From NCBI RefSeq assembly GCF_013416525.1, contig NZ_JACCEM010000003.1, forward strand, positions 372,001-436,000: DNA of 64,000 nucleotides, given 5' to 3'. Source of the stretch: Parapusillimonas granuli. Lineage in GTDB: Bacteria; Pseudomonadota; Gammaproteobacteria; Burkholderiales; Burkholderiaceae_B. The position numbers and the translations under genes were made by a program. A model generated the notes under the pieces. The model was given only the letters and a program-made list of their open reading frames with translations. It did no database searches and was not told the origin of the DNA. Positions 42,014 to 54,400 of this stretch are shown here, piece after piece (positions within the stretch are counted from its first letter, which is position 1; the number at the start of each line of letters is the position of its first letter).

Positions 42014-42966
42014 ATTCACGTTTCGGGGCCTTGGTGGCCCAGCCCGTCGCGCTCGTCTTGATATCGATCGCGCCTATGCTGCTCCCGTCCTTGCGCCCGC
42101 TGCTGCTGGTGGCCATGAGCATTGCGCTGTGCGCGATCGGGCTGCTCATTCTATTGCGGGCCGGCCAGGTGTCGTTCGGGCACGCCTTGTATTTCGCCAT
42201 AGGCGCCTATGTCGTTGCCTTCGGTTCGCGCGCAGGGGGGCTGGACCTCTGGGTGCTGCTGGGGCTGGCCCTGGTTTGCAGTGTCGCGGCGGGCGCCCTG
42301 CTGGGAACCATCCTGGTGCGTTATCGCGGCATTTTCTACGGCATGCTGAACCTGGCGTTTTCCATGCTGGGCTACACCGTGTTCCTGCGAGCCTATTCCT
42401 ATACCGGCGGCAGCGATGGCATCCGCGTGGTTCCGCCGCCCATGCTGGGTTTCTCGCTGGACGCCTACGAGTTCGGCTGGGGTTTGTACTATTGCGCCGT
42501 TGCGCTGCTGGCGCTGGTGTTCTGGATGGTCCATCGCTATTTGCACAGCCCGCTGGGCGCGGCGCTGGGCGCCGTCAAGACCAACGAGGTGCGGCTGGAG
42601 TATCTGGGGATTTCGGCCTATCGGGTCATGTTCGTCGCGCACGTCAGCGCGGCCGGCCTGGCCGGGCTGGGCGGGGGGCTGGTGGCGTTGTCGACCGGCC
42701 ACGTGACGCCGGATCTGGCCTATTGGAGCCTCTCGGCCGAATTCGTTTTCGTGGCGGTGCTGGGCGGCACGGCCAATGTGGTCGGCGCGCTGATCGGCGC
42801 CGTTTCCTTCGAGCTCATCCGCAGCTACGCCAGCATCTACGCCGGGAATGCGTGGCAATTGATCCTCGGGACGGTGCTGGTGTTCGTGGTGTTGTTTGCC
42901 CCGCAGGGCTTGTGGGGCGTGGTCCAGCGCGTGCTGCCGGCGCGGGCCAAGGAGGAACGGCTATGA
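42010..42966 (+). CDS. Branched-chain-type ABC permease, LivM family
   Basis: Inner-membrane protein of 318 residues with about nine helices. LivM features: LLILLRAGQVSFGHALYFAIGAYV, YTGGSDGIRVVPPP and the coupling loop AVKTNEVRLEYLGISAYRVMFVAHVSAAGLAGLGGGL. It overlaps both its neighbours by four bases. Confidence 0.93.
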   Translation: MNSRFGALVAQPVALVLISIAPMLLPSLRPLLLVAMSIALCAIGLLILLRAGQVSFGHALYFAIGAYVVAFGSRAGGLDLWVLLGLALVCSVAAGALLGTILVRYRGIFYGMLNLAFSMLGYTVFLRAYSYTGGSDGIRVVPPPMLGFSLDAYEFGWGLYYCAVALLALVFWMVHRYLHSPLGAALGAVKTNEVRLEYLGISAYRVMFVAHVSAAGLAGLGGGLVALSTGHVTPDLAYWSLSAEFVFVAVLGGTANVVGALIGAVSFELIRSYASIYAGNAWQLILGTVLVFVVLFAPQGLWGVVQRVLPARAKEERL

Positions 42967-43709
42967 GTCGCGTCACGGTGCTGCAATCCAAAGGCCTGCA
43001 CGTCGAGTTCGGGGGCGTCAAGGCCGCCAATGGCGTCGACCTGGATCTCTATGAAGGGGAGCTGGCTTCCATCATCGGGCCCAATGGCTCGGGCAAAACG
43101 ACTTTCCTCAATTTGTGCACCGGCTACGTCAGGCCCAGCAAAGGCGAGGTGATCTTCGCCGGCAAGGACCTGACTCGCATGCCGCCGCGCGACATCACCC
43201 GCCTCGGGGCGGTGCGCACCTTCCAGCTGCCGCAACTGTTTACCGAAGATACGGTCATCCAGAACGTTCTGATCGCCTTGGCGGCGCGCACCGGGTTCTG
43301 GAACCTGCGCGCGCTGGATCGTCCCGCGTTGCGTAGCGAAGCGATGGACATTCTCGCCATCTTCGGCCTGACGCCGCAAGCGGAGCGCCACATACATTCG
43401 TTGCCGGAAGGGGTGCGCAAGCTGGTCGATATCGCCGTTTCGATGGCCTTGTCGCCCACCTTGCTGTTGATGGACGAGCCCACCAGCGGAGTGAGCTCCA
43501 GCGAGAAATTCGAGATCATGGACATCCTGATTCCGATCTTGCGCGAGCGCAAGATCACAGCGCTGCTGGTCGAGCACGACATGGAGCTGGTGGCCCGCTA
43601 TATGGACCGCGTCATCGTCTGGAATGCCGGCCAGGTGATGGCCGACGGAGCGCCGGACGCCGTCCTGCGCGATGAGCGCGTATTGCGCAGCGTGGTGGGG
43701 GCGATCTGA
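42963..43709 (+). CDS. Branched-chain-type ABC ATPase, LivG family, with degenerate signature
   Basis: Cytoplasmic ATPase of 248 residues. Walker A GPNGSGKTT (near 41-49), Q-loop TFQLPQLF, Walker B LLLMDEPTSGV and switch His in LVEHDMELV are intact. The signature that normally reads LSxGQ is LPEGVRKL here, a departure also present in some LivG subgroups. ATP binding is expected, but the signature contact may be weak at one of the two ATP sites. The start at 42963 overlaps the LivM-type stop; upstream reading in this frame crosses the permease gene. Confidence 0.92.
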   Translation: MSRVTVLQSKGLHVEFGGVKAANGVDLDLYEGELASIIGPNGSGKTTFLNLCTGYVRPSKGEVIFAGKDLTRMPPRDITRLGAVRTFQLPQLFTEDTVIQNVLIALAARTGFWNLRALDRPALRSEAMDILAIFGLTPQAERHIHSLPEGVRKLVDIAVSMALSPTLLLMDEPTSGVSSSEKFEIMDILIPILRERKITALLVEHDMELVARYMDRVIVWNAGQVMADGAPDAVLRDERVLRSVVGAI

Positions 43710-44401
43710 TGGCATTACTCAGGGTAGACCAGGCCGTGGCCGCGATTGCCGGCAGCCAGGTGTTGCGCCGGGTTTCGGTGGATATCGCGGCGGGCGAGAC
43801 GCTGGCGCTGATCGGGCGCAATGGGGCGGGCAAAACATCGTTGCTGCGGGTGATCATGGGGGCGCTTCCCCTGGTCGAAGGAAAGATAGAGTTCAGCGGC
43901 CGCGATATCACGTCGATGCCCGCCCACGAGCGGGTCGGCCTGGGCATAGGCTATGCCCCTGAAGAGCGGCGCTTGATCGGCAAGTTCACGGTGCAGGAAA
44001 ACATTCTGCTGCCGGCTTGGGCGGGCCGGCTCGGCGCAGCCGAAATCCAGGAGCGCCTGGAGCTGATCTATTTCGTGGCCCCTGAACTCAAGGACTTGTC
44101 CCCGCGTTTTGGGGGGCTGCTTTCGGGCGGGCAACAGAAGATGGTCGCCTTGGGCAGGGCGTTGATGGCGGGCAAGCACATGGTGCTGCTCGACGAGCCG
44201 TTCCAGGGCCTTGCCCCCGCTTTGGCGCAGGCCTACGCGGGCATGCTGCGCGCGCTGCGCGATGCGCGGCCGGATCTGGCGATTCTGGTGACCGAATCCA
44301 ATCCTCAACTTCTACAGTCCATGGCGGACCGCATGATCGTGCTCGAGCGCGGCGAGGTCCAGCCCGGGGCCGTGGAAACAACCACAGTTCAAAGGCTTTA
44401 A
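43709..44401 (+). CDS. Branched-chain-type ABC ATPase, LivF family
   Basis: Cytoplasmic ATPase of 230 residues. Walker A GRNGAGKTS (near 38-46), Q-loop YAPEERRLIGKFTV, intact signature LSGGQQKMVALGRAL and Walker B MVLLDEPFQGLAP. Typical LivF length and the PEERRLI form of the Q-loop. One-base overlap with the LivG-type stop; nitrilase follows 5 bases later. Confidence 0.93.
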   Translation: MALLRVDQAVAAIAGSQVLRRVSVDIAAGETLALIGRNGAGKTSLLRVIMGALPLVEGKIEFSGRDITSMPAHERVGLGIGYAPEERRLIGKFTVQENILLPAWAGRLGAAEIQERLELIYFVAPELKDLSPRFGGLLSGGQQKMVALGRALMAGKHMVLLDEPFQGLAPALAQAYAGMLRALRDARPDLAILVTESNPQLLQSMADRMIVLERGEVQPGAVETTTVQRL

Positions 44402-44406
44402 AGATC

Positions 44407-45348
44407 ATGAAATTTCTAGCAGCAGTTGTACAGATGGCTTCGGTCCCCTTCGATAACGATGCGACCTGCGCCAAAGTCGTTGAAAAAATACAGGCGGCCG
44501 GCGCGCTGGGCGCCAAGCTGATGGTATTTCCGGAGGCCACCCTGTCCGGCTACCCCAAGGGCGCCGATTTCGGTGCGCGGGTGGGCGGCAGGCTGCCGCG
44601 CGGCCGTGAAGAGTTTCTGGCTTACTACAACGGGGCCATCGACGTGCCGGGCCCGCACACCGAGCAGATCGGCGCGGCCGCCCGCGAAGCGCAGGCTTTC
44701 GTGGTGATAGGCGTCATGGAGCGGGACGGCGGAACCCTGTACTGCACGACGCTGTTTTTCTCGCCTGACGGCGCCCTGATGGGCAAGCACCGCAAGCTCA
44801 TGCCCACCGCCATGGAGCGCCTGATCTGGGGCTGCGGAGACGGCTCCACCTTGCCGGTGTTCGACACCCCGATCGGCAAGCTGGGGTCGGTGATCTGCTG
44901 GGAAAACTACATGCCGTTGCTGCGCATGGCCATGTACGGCAAGGGCATCCAGCTGTATTGCGTACCCACGGCCGACGACCGCGAAATCTGGACCAGCTCC
45001 ATGCAGCATATCGCCATCGAAGGCCGCTGTTTCGTGCTGAGCGCCTGCCAGTATGCGACTCGCGCGGACTATCCGGAAGATTACGATGCCATTCAGGGCA
45101 ATGCGCCCGATACCGTCCTGATGCGCGGCGGCAGCGTCATTGTCAACCCTGCCGGGGAAGTGCTGGCCGGGCCTTCCCACGACGGTGAATGCATACTGAC
45201 CGCCGAACTGGACCTGGACGACGTGGTGCGCGGCAAGTACGATTTCGATGTCGTGGGCCATTACGCGCGTCCCGACATCTTCAAGCTGCTGGTCGATGAA
45301 CGGCCCAAGCCCTCGGTCGCCCAAATGACGGAACCCGGCACGGACTGA
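44407..45348 (+). CDS. Nitrilase (C-N hydrolase branch 1)
   Basis: A 313-residue nitrilase-superfamily enzyme. The catalytic triad is Glu43 (FPEATLSGYP), Lys130 (KHRKLMPT) and Cys164 (VICWENYMP). CWENYMPL and the GYPKG segment are characteristic of true nitrilases, which convert nitriles directly to carboxylic acids and ammonia, rather than amidases. Cytoplasmic, likely forming helical oligomers. As last gene of the ABC transporter operon (5-base gap) it probably acts on the imported compound or on a nitrile formed from it. Cyanide dihydratase or cyanoalanine nitrilase activity cannot be excluded. Confidence 0.92.
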   Translation: MKFLAAVVQMASVPFDNDATCAKVVEKIQAAGALGAKLMVFPEATLSGYPKGADFGARVGGRLPRGREEFLAYYNGAIDVPGPHTEQIGAAAREAQAFVVIGVMERDGGTLYCTTLFFSPDGALMGKHRKLMPTAMERLIWGCGDGSTLPVFDTPIGKLGSVICWENYMPLLRMAMYGKGIQLYCVPTADDREIWTSSMQHIAIEGRCFVLSACQYATRADYPEDYDAIQGNAPDTVLMRGGSVIVNPAGEVLAGPSHDGECILTAELDLDDVVRGKYDFDVVGHYARPDIFKLLVDERPKPSVAQMTEPGTD

Positions 45349-45381
45349 CGTCGCCGGCAATGCTTCCGAGCGGTCGGCGTT

Positions 45382-45477
45382 TGGCGGAAGGCAGCAGGAG
45401 TCGAACCTACCTGGGAGCGTCTGACGCCCCCAACTGGGTTTGAAGCCCAGCCATGCCACCGGACACGAATGCCTTCC
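45382..45477 (-). tRNA. selC: tRNA-Sec (anticodon TCA)
   Basis: A 96-base selenocysteine tRNA with encoded CCA (complement of 45382-45384). The acceptor stem has 8 perfect base pairs (GGAAGGCA with TGCCTTCC), one more than ordinary tRNAs, as in bacterial tRNA-Sec. The discriminator is G. The anticodon loop CTTCAAA, with TCA at 45443-45441, sits on stem CTGGG/CCCAG. There is a long extra arm, a 5-bp T stem and a TTCGACT loop. It closes the selenium locus 35 bases downstream of selB and reads UGA during fdnG translation. Confidence 0.96.
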
Positions 45478-45483
45478 CTTAGG

Positions 45484-45502
45484 GCCTGTTACGTTAACAG
45501 GC
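45484..45502. repeat. Hairpin GCCTGTTA-CGT-TAACAGGC between selB and selC
   Basis: Perfect 8-bp arms (45484-45491 and 45495-45502) with a 3-base loop, 7 bases before the mature 5' end of tRNA-Sec and 10 bases after the selB stop. There is no T-run. It may protect or process the junction, or be a copy of the dispersed AGGGCCTG hairpin seen at 21704-21729. Confidence 0.5.
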
Positions 45503-45511
45503 TCCAGCGCC

Positions 45512-47433
<1,922 letters not shown>

Positions 47434-47437
<4 letters not shown>

Positions 47438-48882
47438 GCGGCCCGCCCTTGCAGCTGCTGCACGAAGGCGGTCTCGTCGCCTTCTTCCAGGCAGCGCAGG
47501 TCCAGCCACAGCGCATCCTGGGCGATGCGCCCGATGACGGGCCGCGGCAACCGGCGCAGCCGGCTTTCCAGTGTCTGCAGCGCCCGGCCGGGCCGGCCCG
47601 CGCCCACGGGGCGGATGACCAGGCCATGGCTGGGCAGCTGGTCCACCGGCAGGGCGCCGCTGCCGATCTGGCTGAACATGGGGGCGGCCTCTACGGCATA
47701 GTCCGCGCCCACCGCCTGTTGGAGCACGGCTTGCAGGCGCTCCGCCTGCAGGCGCATGCGCGCCTGCGGCCGCGTCAGCAGGCGCAAGGTGGTCAGGCGC
47801 TCCGCCAGCAGTTCCGGCGACCGGTACAGCGCCAGCACGGGTTCCAGCGCGGCCAGGGTAAGCTTGCCCACGCGCAGGGCGCGCTTCAATGGATTCTTCT
47901 TGATCTTGCGAATCAGGTCGGCCCGCCCGACGATCAGGCCGGCCTGGGGGCCGCCCAGCAGCTTGTCGCCGCTGAAGGTGACGATGTCGGCCCCGGCTTG
48001 CAGGGTCTCGCGCACCGTGTCTTCGCGCGGCAGGCCCCAGCGGGTCAAGTCCACCAGCGTGCCGCTGCCCAGGTCCATGGCGGCGGGCAGGCCGTGCCGG
48101 TGAGCGATTCCCGCCACCTGGGCGACGGACACGCTGCGGGTGAAGCCGGTGACGGCATAATTGCTGCAGTGCACTTTCATCAGCATGGCCGTGCGCGGGC
48201 CGATGGCGTTTTCGTAGTCGGCGGGATGCGTGCGGTTGGTGGTCCCGACCTCGACCAGGCGCGCGCCGGCGCGCTGCATGATGTCCGGGATGCGGAACGC
48301 ACCGCCGATCTCGACCAGTTCGCCGCGCGACACGACGACTTCGCGCCGGTTGGCCAGGGCGTTCAGCATCAGTAGCACCGCGGCCGCATTGTTGTTCACC
48401 ACGGTCGCCGCTTCGGCGCCGGTCAGTTCGCGCAACAGGCCTTCGACGATGTCGTCACGGTCGCCGCGGCGGCCCGTGTCCAGGTCGAACTCCAGATTGG
48501 CGGGAGCCGACAAGGCCTGCGCCACGGCCTGCACGGCCTGGTCGGGCAGCAGCGCCCGCCCCAGATTGGTGTGCAGGACGGTGCCCGTCAGGTTGTAGAC
48601 GGCGCGCAGCCGGGGACGGTCCTGGGCTTGCAGGCGCGATCGCGCCTGGTCCACCAGGGCGGCCGGCGCCAGCTCGCCCATGGGCAGCTCGTTCGCCAGT
48701 GCCCGGGTGCGCGCGTCAGCCAGCACTTGGCGCAGCGCGCCGGCAAGCCGGTCGCGGCCCGTCTCGGCCGCCAGCAGCCGCCCGGCGTCGCAGGCCAGCA
48801 CGCGCTCCAGGGAAGGAATGTCGGCCGCGCCGGCGCGGGCGCCGGGCGCGTCATCGGCATCGAAGGCGGAATGCGCCCTCAT
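47434..48882 (-). CDS. selA: L-seryl-tRNA(Sec) selenium transferase SelA
   Basis: A 482-residue PLP enzyme that converts Ser-tRNA-Sec to Sec-tRNA-Sec using selenophosphate. Seen: [19 protein letters not shown] (95-113), [37 protein letters not shown] and [13 protein letters not shown] with PLP-binding Lys307. The start at 48882 is set by a four-base overlap with the fdhE stop; a much longer reading in this frame crosses fdhE. The N-terminal 25 residues are less conserved. It functions as a decamer in Escherichia coli. Confidence 0.95.
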
Positions 48883-49817
48883 GATGCCGCTTGTTCCTGC
48901 TGCCAGAGCAGCGGGTTGCCGCTGGCACGGGCGTAGCCCGCTTCCCCCATCAGCATGTCCAGCGTCAGGCTGGCCAGGTCGTCGGCCACGGCATCGACCC
49001 CAAGGATTTTTTCCTGGTAGAAGATCTTCCGGTAGGTGTGGCATGCGTCGCAGGACTCGGCCTTGATCCCTTCCGGCCCGTCCTCGATGGAATGGTAGGA
49101 GAGGTCTTTGGTGTTCTTGCAATGCGAGCAGGTGACGCGCACCAGGTGCCATTCGGCCGCGCACAGCGAACAGCACAGGTAGCGGCAGCCGTCGGCCGAG
49201 CCGCCCACGCGCACCACGCTGGCCACGGGCAGGCTGCCGCATAGCGGGCATACGCCGTGGGGCGTGACCACGGGGAGGGCGTTTTCGGGGAAGTCGGCCG
49301 CCAGGCCGGCCCAATACACCTGCAGCGCCGCCATGATGAAGGGCGCGGCGGCCGCGTCCACCCCGTCCTCGCGTTCGGCCAGGATCGCGTCGGCCTGCGC
49401 CTCGATGGCATCCGGGTCGCCGTCCAGGGTGTGCCGCAAACCCTGCACGGCCTGGGCCGCCTGGGGCGGCAAGCCGCGCAGCGCGGCCATGTGATCCAGC
49501 AGGCCGGCAAGCAGGGCGCGCCAGGCCGGGTCGCGCCGCCAGCCCGTGGCCTGCAGCGGCGGCATGCCGTGCGCCTGGGCCAGTTCGATGCGCTCTTCCG
49601 TGGGGCCTGGCATCTTGCAGTGCCGGAGCGCCTGGTGCTGGCCGTCGGCCAGGTCGGCCATCAGCGACAGATAGCCCGCCAGGGGACTGTCTTGCGCGAG
49701 CTGGCGCAGGCGCGCCGCCCGATCGGAAAAGACGGCGGCCCGAACGGGCAGGCGCAGGCGCGGTATGGAAGTGTGGTCGAGGCTTTCGATCTCGCCACGC
49801 GCAAGCACTCGCTGCAT
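48879..49817 (-). CDS. fdhE: Formate dehydrogenase accessory protein FdhE
   Basis: A 312-residue rubredoxin-like metalloprotein needed to mature respiratory formate dehydrogenase, acting on the Tat-exported catalytic subunit. Four CxxC pairs are visible: Cys190/193 (CPLC), Cys216/219 (CSLC), Cys230/233 (CSHC) and Cys256/259 (CDAC), the iron-binding pattern of FdhE. AGGAGA lies 6 bases before ATG 49817, so this start is preferred to 49871. It stands between the dehydrogenase subunits and selA and overlaps selA by four bases. Confidence 0.94.
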   Translation of the reverse strand: MQRVLARGEIESLDHTSIPRLRLPVRAAVFSDRAARLRQLAQDSPLAGYLSLMADLADGQHQALRHCKMPGPTEERIELAQAHGMPPLQATGWRRDPAWRALLAGLLDHMAALRGLPPQAAQAVQGLRHTLDGDPDAIEAQADAILAEREDGVDAAAAPFIMAALQVYWAGLAADFPENALPVVTPHGVCPLCGSLPVASVVRVGGSADGCRYLCCSLCAAEWHLVRVTCSHCKNTKDLSYHSIEDGPEGIKAESCDACHTYRKIFYQEKILGVDAVADDLASLTLDMLMGEAGYARASGNPLLWQQEQAAS

Positions 49818-49894
49818 AGCGGTTTCTCCTGAAAAACACGGCTGCCCCGCGCGACCGGCCGGGGCAGCCATGCAGGTACGGAGCCGAAGGACGC

Positions 49895-50542
49895 TTATTT
49901 ATGGGACCCGGCGCCGCCGCGCAATTGACGCAGCCAGGCCCGGTGGTGCTTCCAGGCCCAGCCCGGCGTCACCGTGCCGCGCGTCATGGCTCGCACCGAG
50001 CCCTTGACCCAGATGCCCGCATAAATATGCACTATGATCGCGCAAATCATCAGGAATGCAAACAGCGCGTGCAGCAGCGAGGCCAGGCGTATCGCCCAGA
50101 TGGGGAACAGGAAGGCAAAGTACGAGCGCCACATCACCAAGCCGGTCAGCAGCAGCCCCAGCAGCAGCAGGATCATGGCGAAGAACAGCAGTTTCTGCCC
50201 GCCGTTGTAGCGCCCCGCCTCGGGGACGTTTTCCTCGCGCTTGTTCAGCACGTCGCGAAACCCCGCCAGCCAGCGCCAGTCGCGGCGGGACATCAGGTTG
50301 TGGCGGAACATGCGCGCGGCGAACACCACGAAGCACAGGAACATCAGCACCCCGATGAAGGGATGCAGGATGCGGGTCCATACGCCGCCGCCCAGCAGGT
50401 TGCTCATCCAATAGAAGGCCGGGTGGAACAGGGCCAGGCCCGACAGCGCCAGCAGGACGAAGGTAATGGCGATGATCCAGTGGTTGATGCGCTGGCCGGC
50501 GGTGTAGCGCAGGATCAGCCGGGGTTTCTTGGCGTCATTCAT
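49895..50542 (-). CDS. fdnI: Formate dehydrogenase gamma subunit, cytochrome b556
   Basis: Membrane subunit of 215 residues with four transmembrane helices ([44 protein letters not shown], the [21 protein letters not shown] helix and [19 protein letters not shown]). Histidines in helices 1, 2 and 4 match the two b-haem ligands of FdnI, and the quinone site lies near the cytoplasmic side. It passes electrons from the beta subunit to the quinone pool. Its start overlaps the fdnH stop by 8 bases. Confidence 0.94.
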   Translation of the reverse strand: MNDAKKPRLILRYTAGQRINHWIIAITFVLLALSGLALFHPAFYWMSNLLGGGVWTRILHPFIGVLMFLCFVVFAARMFRHNLMSRRDWRWLAGFRDVLNKREENVPEAGRYNGGQKLLFFAMILLLLGLLLTGLVMWRSYFAFLFPIWAIRLASLLHALFAFLMICAIIVHIYAGIWVKGSVRAMTRGTVTPGWAWKHHRAWLRQLRGGAGSHK

Positions 50543-51434
50543 CGCTCATCTCCTTGGCCTTGCGTTCGTCTTCCTCGTCCGTTTCATTGGGGCCGGTGCG
50601 GATGTAGTGCAGGAAGCCGGTCAGCGCGGCCGCGGCCATGGCGGCCACCGCCAGCGGCTTGGCGATGCCTTTCCACAGGCCGACCATGGGGCTGATTTCG
50701 GGGTCCTTGGGCAGGTCGCTGTACAGGCCCGGCCGGTCGGCGTGATGCAGCACGTACATGACGTGGGTGCCGCCCACGCCGGGCGGGTCGTACAGGCCGG
50801 CGTTGTCGAAGCCCCGGGACTTCAGGTCCGCGATGCGGTCGTCGGCATGCTTCTTCATGTCTTCCTTGGTGCCGAAGACGATGGCGCCGGTGGGGCAGGT
50901 CTTGACGCAGGCGGGCTCCTGGCCGACCGCGACCCGGTCGGAGCACAGGGTGCACTTGTAGGCCTTGTTGTCCTTGTCGGAAAGGCGGGGGATGTCGAAG
51001 GGGCAGCCCGTGATGCAATAGCCGCAGCCTATGCAGTTTTCTTCATGGAAGTCGACGATGCCGTTGGCGTACTGGACGATGGCGCCCGGCGCCGGACAGG
51101 CCTTCAGGCAGCCCGGGTCTTCGCAGTGCATGCAGCCGTCCTTGCGGATCAGCCATTCCAGGTCGCCGGCCGTGTTTTCGTATTCGGCGAAGCGCATGAC
51201 CGTCCAGGACTGATCGGTCAGGTCGGCCGGGTTGTCGTACACCCCGACGTTGGTGCCGATCTTGTCGCGCAGGTCGTTCCATTCCATGCAGGCCACCTGG
51301 CAGGCCTTGCAGCCTATGCACTTGGTGGTGTCGATCAGCTTGGCGACGCCGCCGCCGACGACCGTCTGGCGCACGCCGGGCGGCGGCGTGGTGGTTGCGG
51401 AGCGCCGTTTGATGTCCAGTGATTGCAGTGCCAT
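50535..51434 (-). CDS. fdnH: Formate dehydrogenase beta subunit, four 4Fe-4S clusters
   Basis: A 299-residue electron-transfer subunit. Four cysteine groups are seen: [36 protein letters not shown] and [21 protein letters not shown]. One C-terminal helix (about 255-278, [17 protein letters not shown]) anchors it to the membrane. It links the periplasmic catalytic subunit to cytochrome b556. AGGAG precedes the ATG. It follows fdnG by 9 bases. Confidence 0.95.
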   Translation of the reverse strand: MALQSLDIKRRSATTTPPPGVRQTVVGGGVAKLIDTTKCIGCKACQVACMEWNDLRDKIGTNVGVYDNPADLTDQSWTVMRFAEYENTAGDLEWLIRKDGCMHCEDPGCLKACPAPGAIVQYANGIVDFHEENCIGCGYCITGCPFDIPRLSDKDNKAYKCTLCSDRVAVGQEPACVKTCPTGAIVFGTKEDMKKHADDRIADLKSRGFDNAGLYDPPGVGGTHVMYVLHHADRPGLYSDLPKDPEISPMVGLWKGIAKPLAVAAMAAAALTGFLHYIRTGPNETDEEDERKAKEMSDE

Positions 51435-51443
51435 GGTTCGCTC

Positions 51444-54400
51444 CTATGCTTTCTCGACCTTGACCAGGAAGGACTTGGACTCGGGCGTGTACGAGTTGCC
51501 GTCGCCCACCGGCGGCGTCAAGGTGTTGGCCAGGAAGCCCGGTTTGGCCAGCCCCACGAAGCCCCAATGGATGGGGATGCCCACCTGGTGCACGGTCTTG
51601 CCTTCCACCGTCAGCGCCTTGATGCGTTTGGTGACGACGGCCACCGCCTTGATATAGCCGCGGTTGGACGACACCTTCACGCGTTCGCCATGGGCGATGC
51701 CCAGCTCGTTGGCCAGCGCTTCGCCGATCTCGACGAACTGTTCCGGCTGCAGAATGGCATTGAGCTCGACGTGCTTGGTCCAGTAATGGAAATGCTCGGT
51801 CAGGCGATAGGTGGTACCGACGTGCGGGAACTCGGCCGCCTTGCCCATGGACGCCAGGTCTTGCTCGAAGACGCGGGCGGCGGGGTTGCTGACCACCAGC
51901 TTGTTGTCTGGGAACAGCGGGTTGTAGCCCACCGGCGTCTCGAAGGGTTCGTAGTGGACCGGGAAGGGGCCCTCGGCCATGCCCTTGCGGGCGAAGAACC
52001 TGGCGACGCCCTCGGGGTTCATGATGAAGGGCCCCATGCCGCCCGCCGGGTTCTCGTCCAGCTTGTAGTCGGGCACGTCGGACCCCACCCAGGACTTGCC
52101 GTTCCAGCGTATCAGCGCGCGGCGCGGATCGAACGGCTGGCCGGCGGTATCGCAGGAAGCGCGGTTGTACATGATGCGCCGGTTGGCCGGCCAGGCCCAG
52201 GCCCAGTTCAGCGTCTGGCCGATGCCGGTCGGGTCGCTGTTGTCGCGGCGGGCCATCTGGTTGCCAAGCGAGGTCCAGCTGCCGGTATAGAGCCAGCATC
52301 CGCTGAGGGTCGTGCCGTCGTCGCGCAGTTCGCCGAAGCCGGACAGCTGTTCGCCCGCCTTGCGCAGCACCCGCGCCGGCCTGGACGGGTCCGTTTCTTC
52401 GACCAGGTCGACCAGGGCGCGCCCGTTGATCTCCTTGGCGAGCTCCTGGGCGGTGGGGTTGTCGGGCGTGGCGTAGGGCCAGGTCAGGTTGACGATGGGA
52501 TCGGGGAACTTGCCGCCTTCTTTCTTGTACAGCGCCAGCATGCGCTGGTAGATCAGCGCCATGATTTCGATGTCGCTCTTGCCCTCGCCCGGCGGCTCGG
52601 CCCCTTTCCAGTGCCACTGCAGCCAGCGCCCCGAATTGACGAGCGCGCCTTCTTCTTCGGCGAAACAGGTGGTGGGCAGGCGGAAGACCTCGGTCTGGAT
52701 CTTGGCGCTGTCGACGTCGTTGTGCTCGCCCACGTTGCGCCAGAATTCCGACGTTTCGGTCACGAGCGGGTCCATGATGACCAGGAACTTCAGCCTGGCG
52801 AAGGCCTCCAGCAGCTTGGCCTTGTACGGCGCCGCCGCCAGCGGGTTGAAGCCCTGGCAGATATAGCCCGTCATCTTGCCCTGGTGCATGAGCTCGTAGA
52901 CCTGCAGCATGTCGTAGGGCCGGTCCATCTTGGGCAGGTAGTCGTAGGCCCAGTTGTTCTCGGGCACCGCGGCGTCGCCCCACCAGGCCTTCATCAGGCT
53001 GACGTGGAACTTGCTGTAGTTGCGCCAGTAGCTCAGCTGGTTCGGACGCAAGGGCATCTGCGTGCGGCGCTTGATGTAGTCCTCGTACACCTGTTCGCCG
53101 TCCGCCGGCAGGTTCAGGTAGCCGGGCAGCAGGTTGGACATCAAGCCCAGGTCGGTCAGGCCCTGGATGTTCGAATGGCCGCGCAGCGCATTCATGCCGC
53201 CGCCGGGGATGCCGATGTTGCCCAGCAGCAGCTGCACCATGGCGCCCGTGCGGATGATCTGCGAACCGATCGAATGCTGCGTCCAGCCCAGCGCGTACAG
53301 TATCGTGCCCGCGCGGTCCTTGCTCGCCGTCGAGGCCAGCATTTCGCAGACCTTCAGGAACTTGTCTTGCGGCGTGCCGCAAACCCGCGCGACCATTTCA
53401 GGCGTATAGCGCTCGTAGTGCTTCTTGAGCAATTGATACACCGAACGCGGATGCTGCAGCGTGGGATCGACCTTGACGTAGCCGTCTTCGCCCAGCTCGT
53501 AGTCCCAGCTGGACTGGTCGTACTTGCGGGTTTTTTCGTTGTAGCCGGAGTACAGGCCGTCTTCGAAGTTGAAGTCTTCCCGCACGATGAAGGGAAGATC
53601 GGTGTAGTTGCGCACGTATTCATGCTGGATCTTGTCGTTTTCCAGCAGATAACGTATGACCCCGCCCAGGAAGACGATGTCGGTGCCGGTGCGTATGGGC
53701 GCATAAAAATCCGCGACCGAGGCCGAGCGCGTGAAGCGCGGGTCGACCACGACCAGCTTTGCCTTGTTGTGCGCCTTGGCTTCGGTGACCCATTTGAAGC
53801 CGCAAGGGTGCGCCTCGGCGGCGTTGCCGCCCATGATCAGGATGATGTCCGCGTTCTTGATGTCGACCCAATGGTTCGTCATCGCTCCTCGGCCAAACGT
53901 CGGGGCAAGACCTGCCACCGTCGGGCCGTGTCAGACACGAGCCTGGTTGTCGAACGCCAGCGCGCCGAAGCTGCGGAATACCTTGTGCGTGATGTAGGCG
54001 ACTTCGTTGGAACTGGCCGACGCCGCCAGCATGCCGGTGGTCAGCCAGCGGTTGACCGTTTTACCGTCGTCGCTGCGTTCGATGAAATTGGCATCGCGGT
54101 CGTCTTTCAACAGCCGCGTGATGCGGTCGAGCGCGTCGTCCCAGGAAATGCGCTCCCACTTGTCGGAGCCGGGCGCCCGGTATTCGGGGTACTTGAGTCG
54201 ATGGGGGCTGTTGATGAAATCCGTCAGGCCGGCCCCCTTGGGACAGAGCGTGCCCCGGTTCACGGGGTGGTCGGGGTCCCCCTCGATGTGCACGATGCGC
54301 GCATGCGCATTTTTCGCGCCGTCTCCGAGGCTGTACATCAGTATGCCGCATGCCACGGAACAGTAAGGACAGGTATTGCGCGTTTCCTTCATGCGCGCCA

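Noticed and set aside
53931-53933. Nonsense mutation or pseudogene in fdnG
   Set aside because: The codon is at the known Sec position, a SECIS follows and selA, selB and selC are adjacent; both sides of the codon are intact coding sequence.
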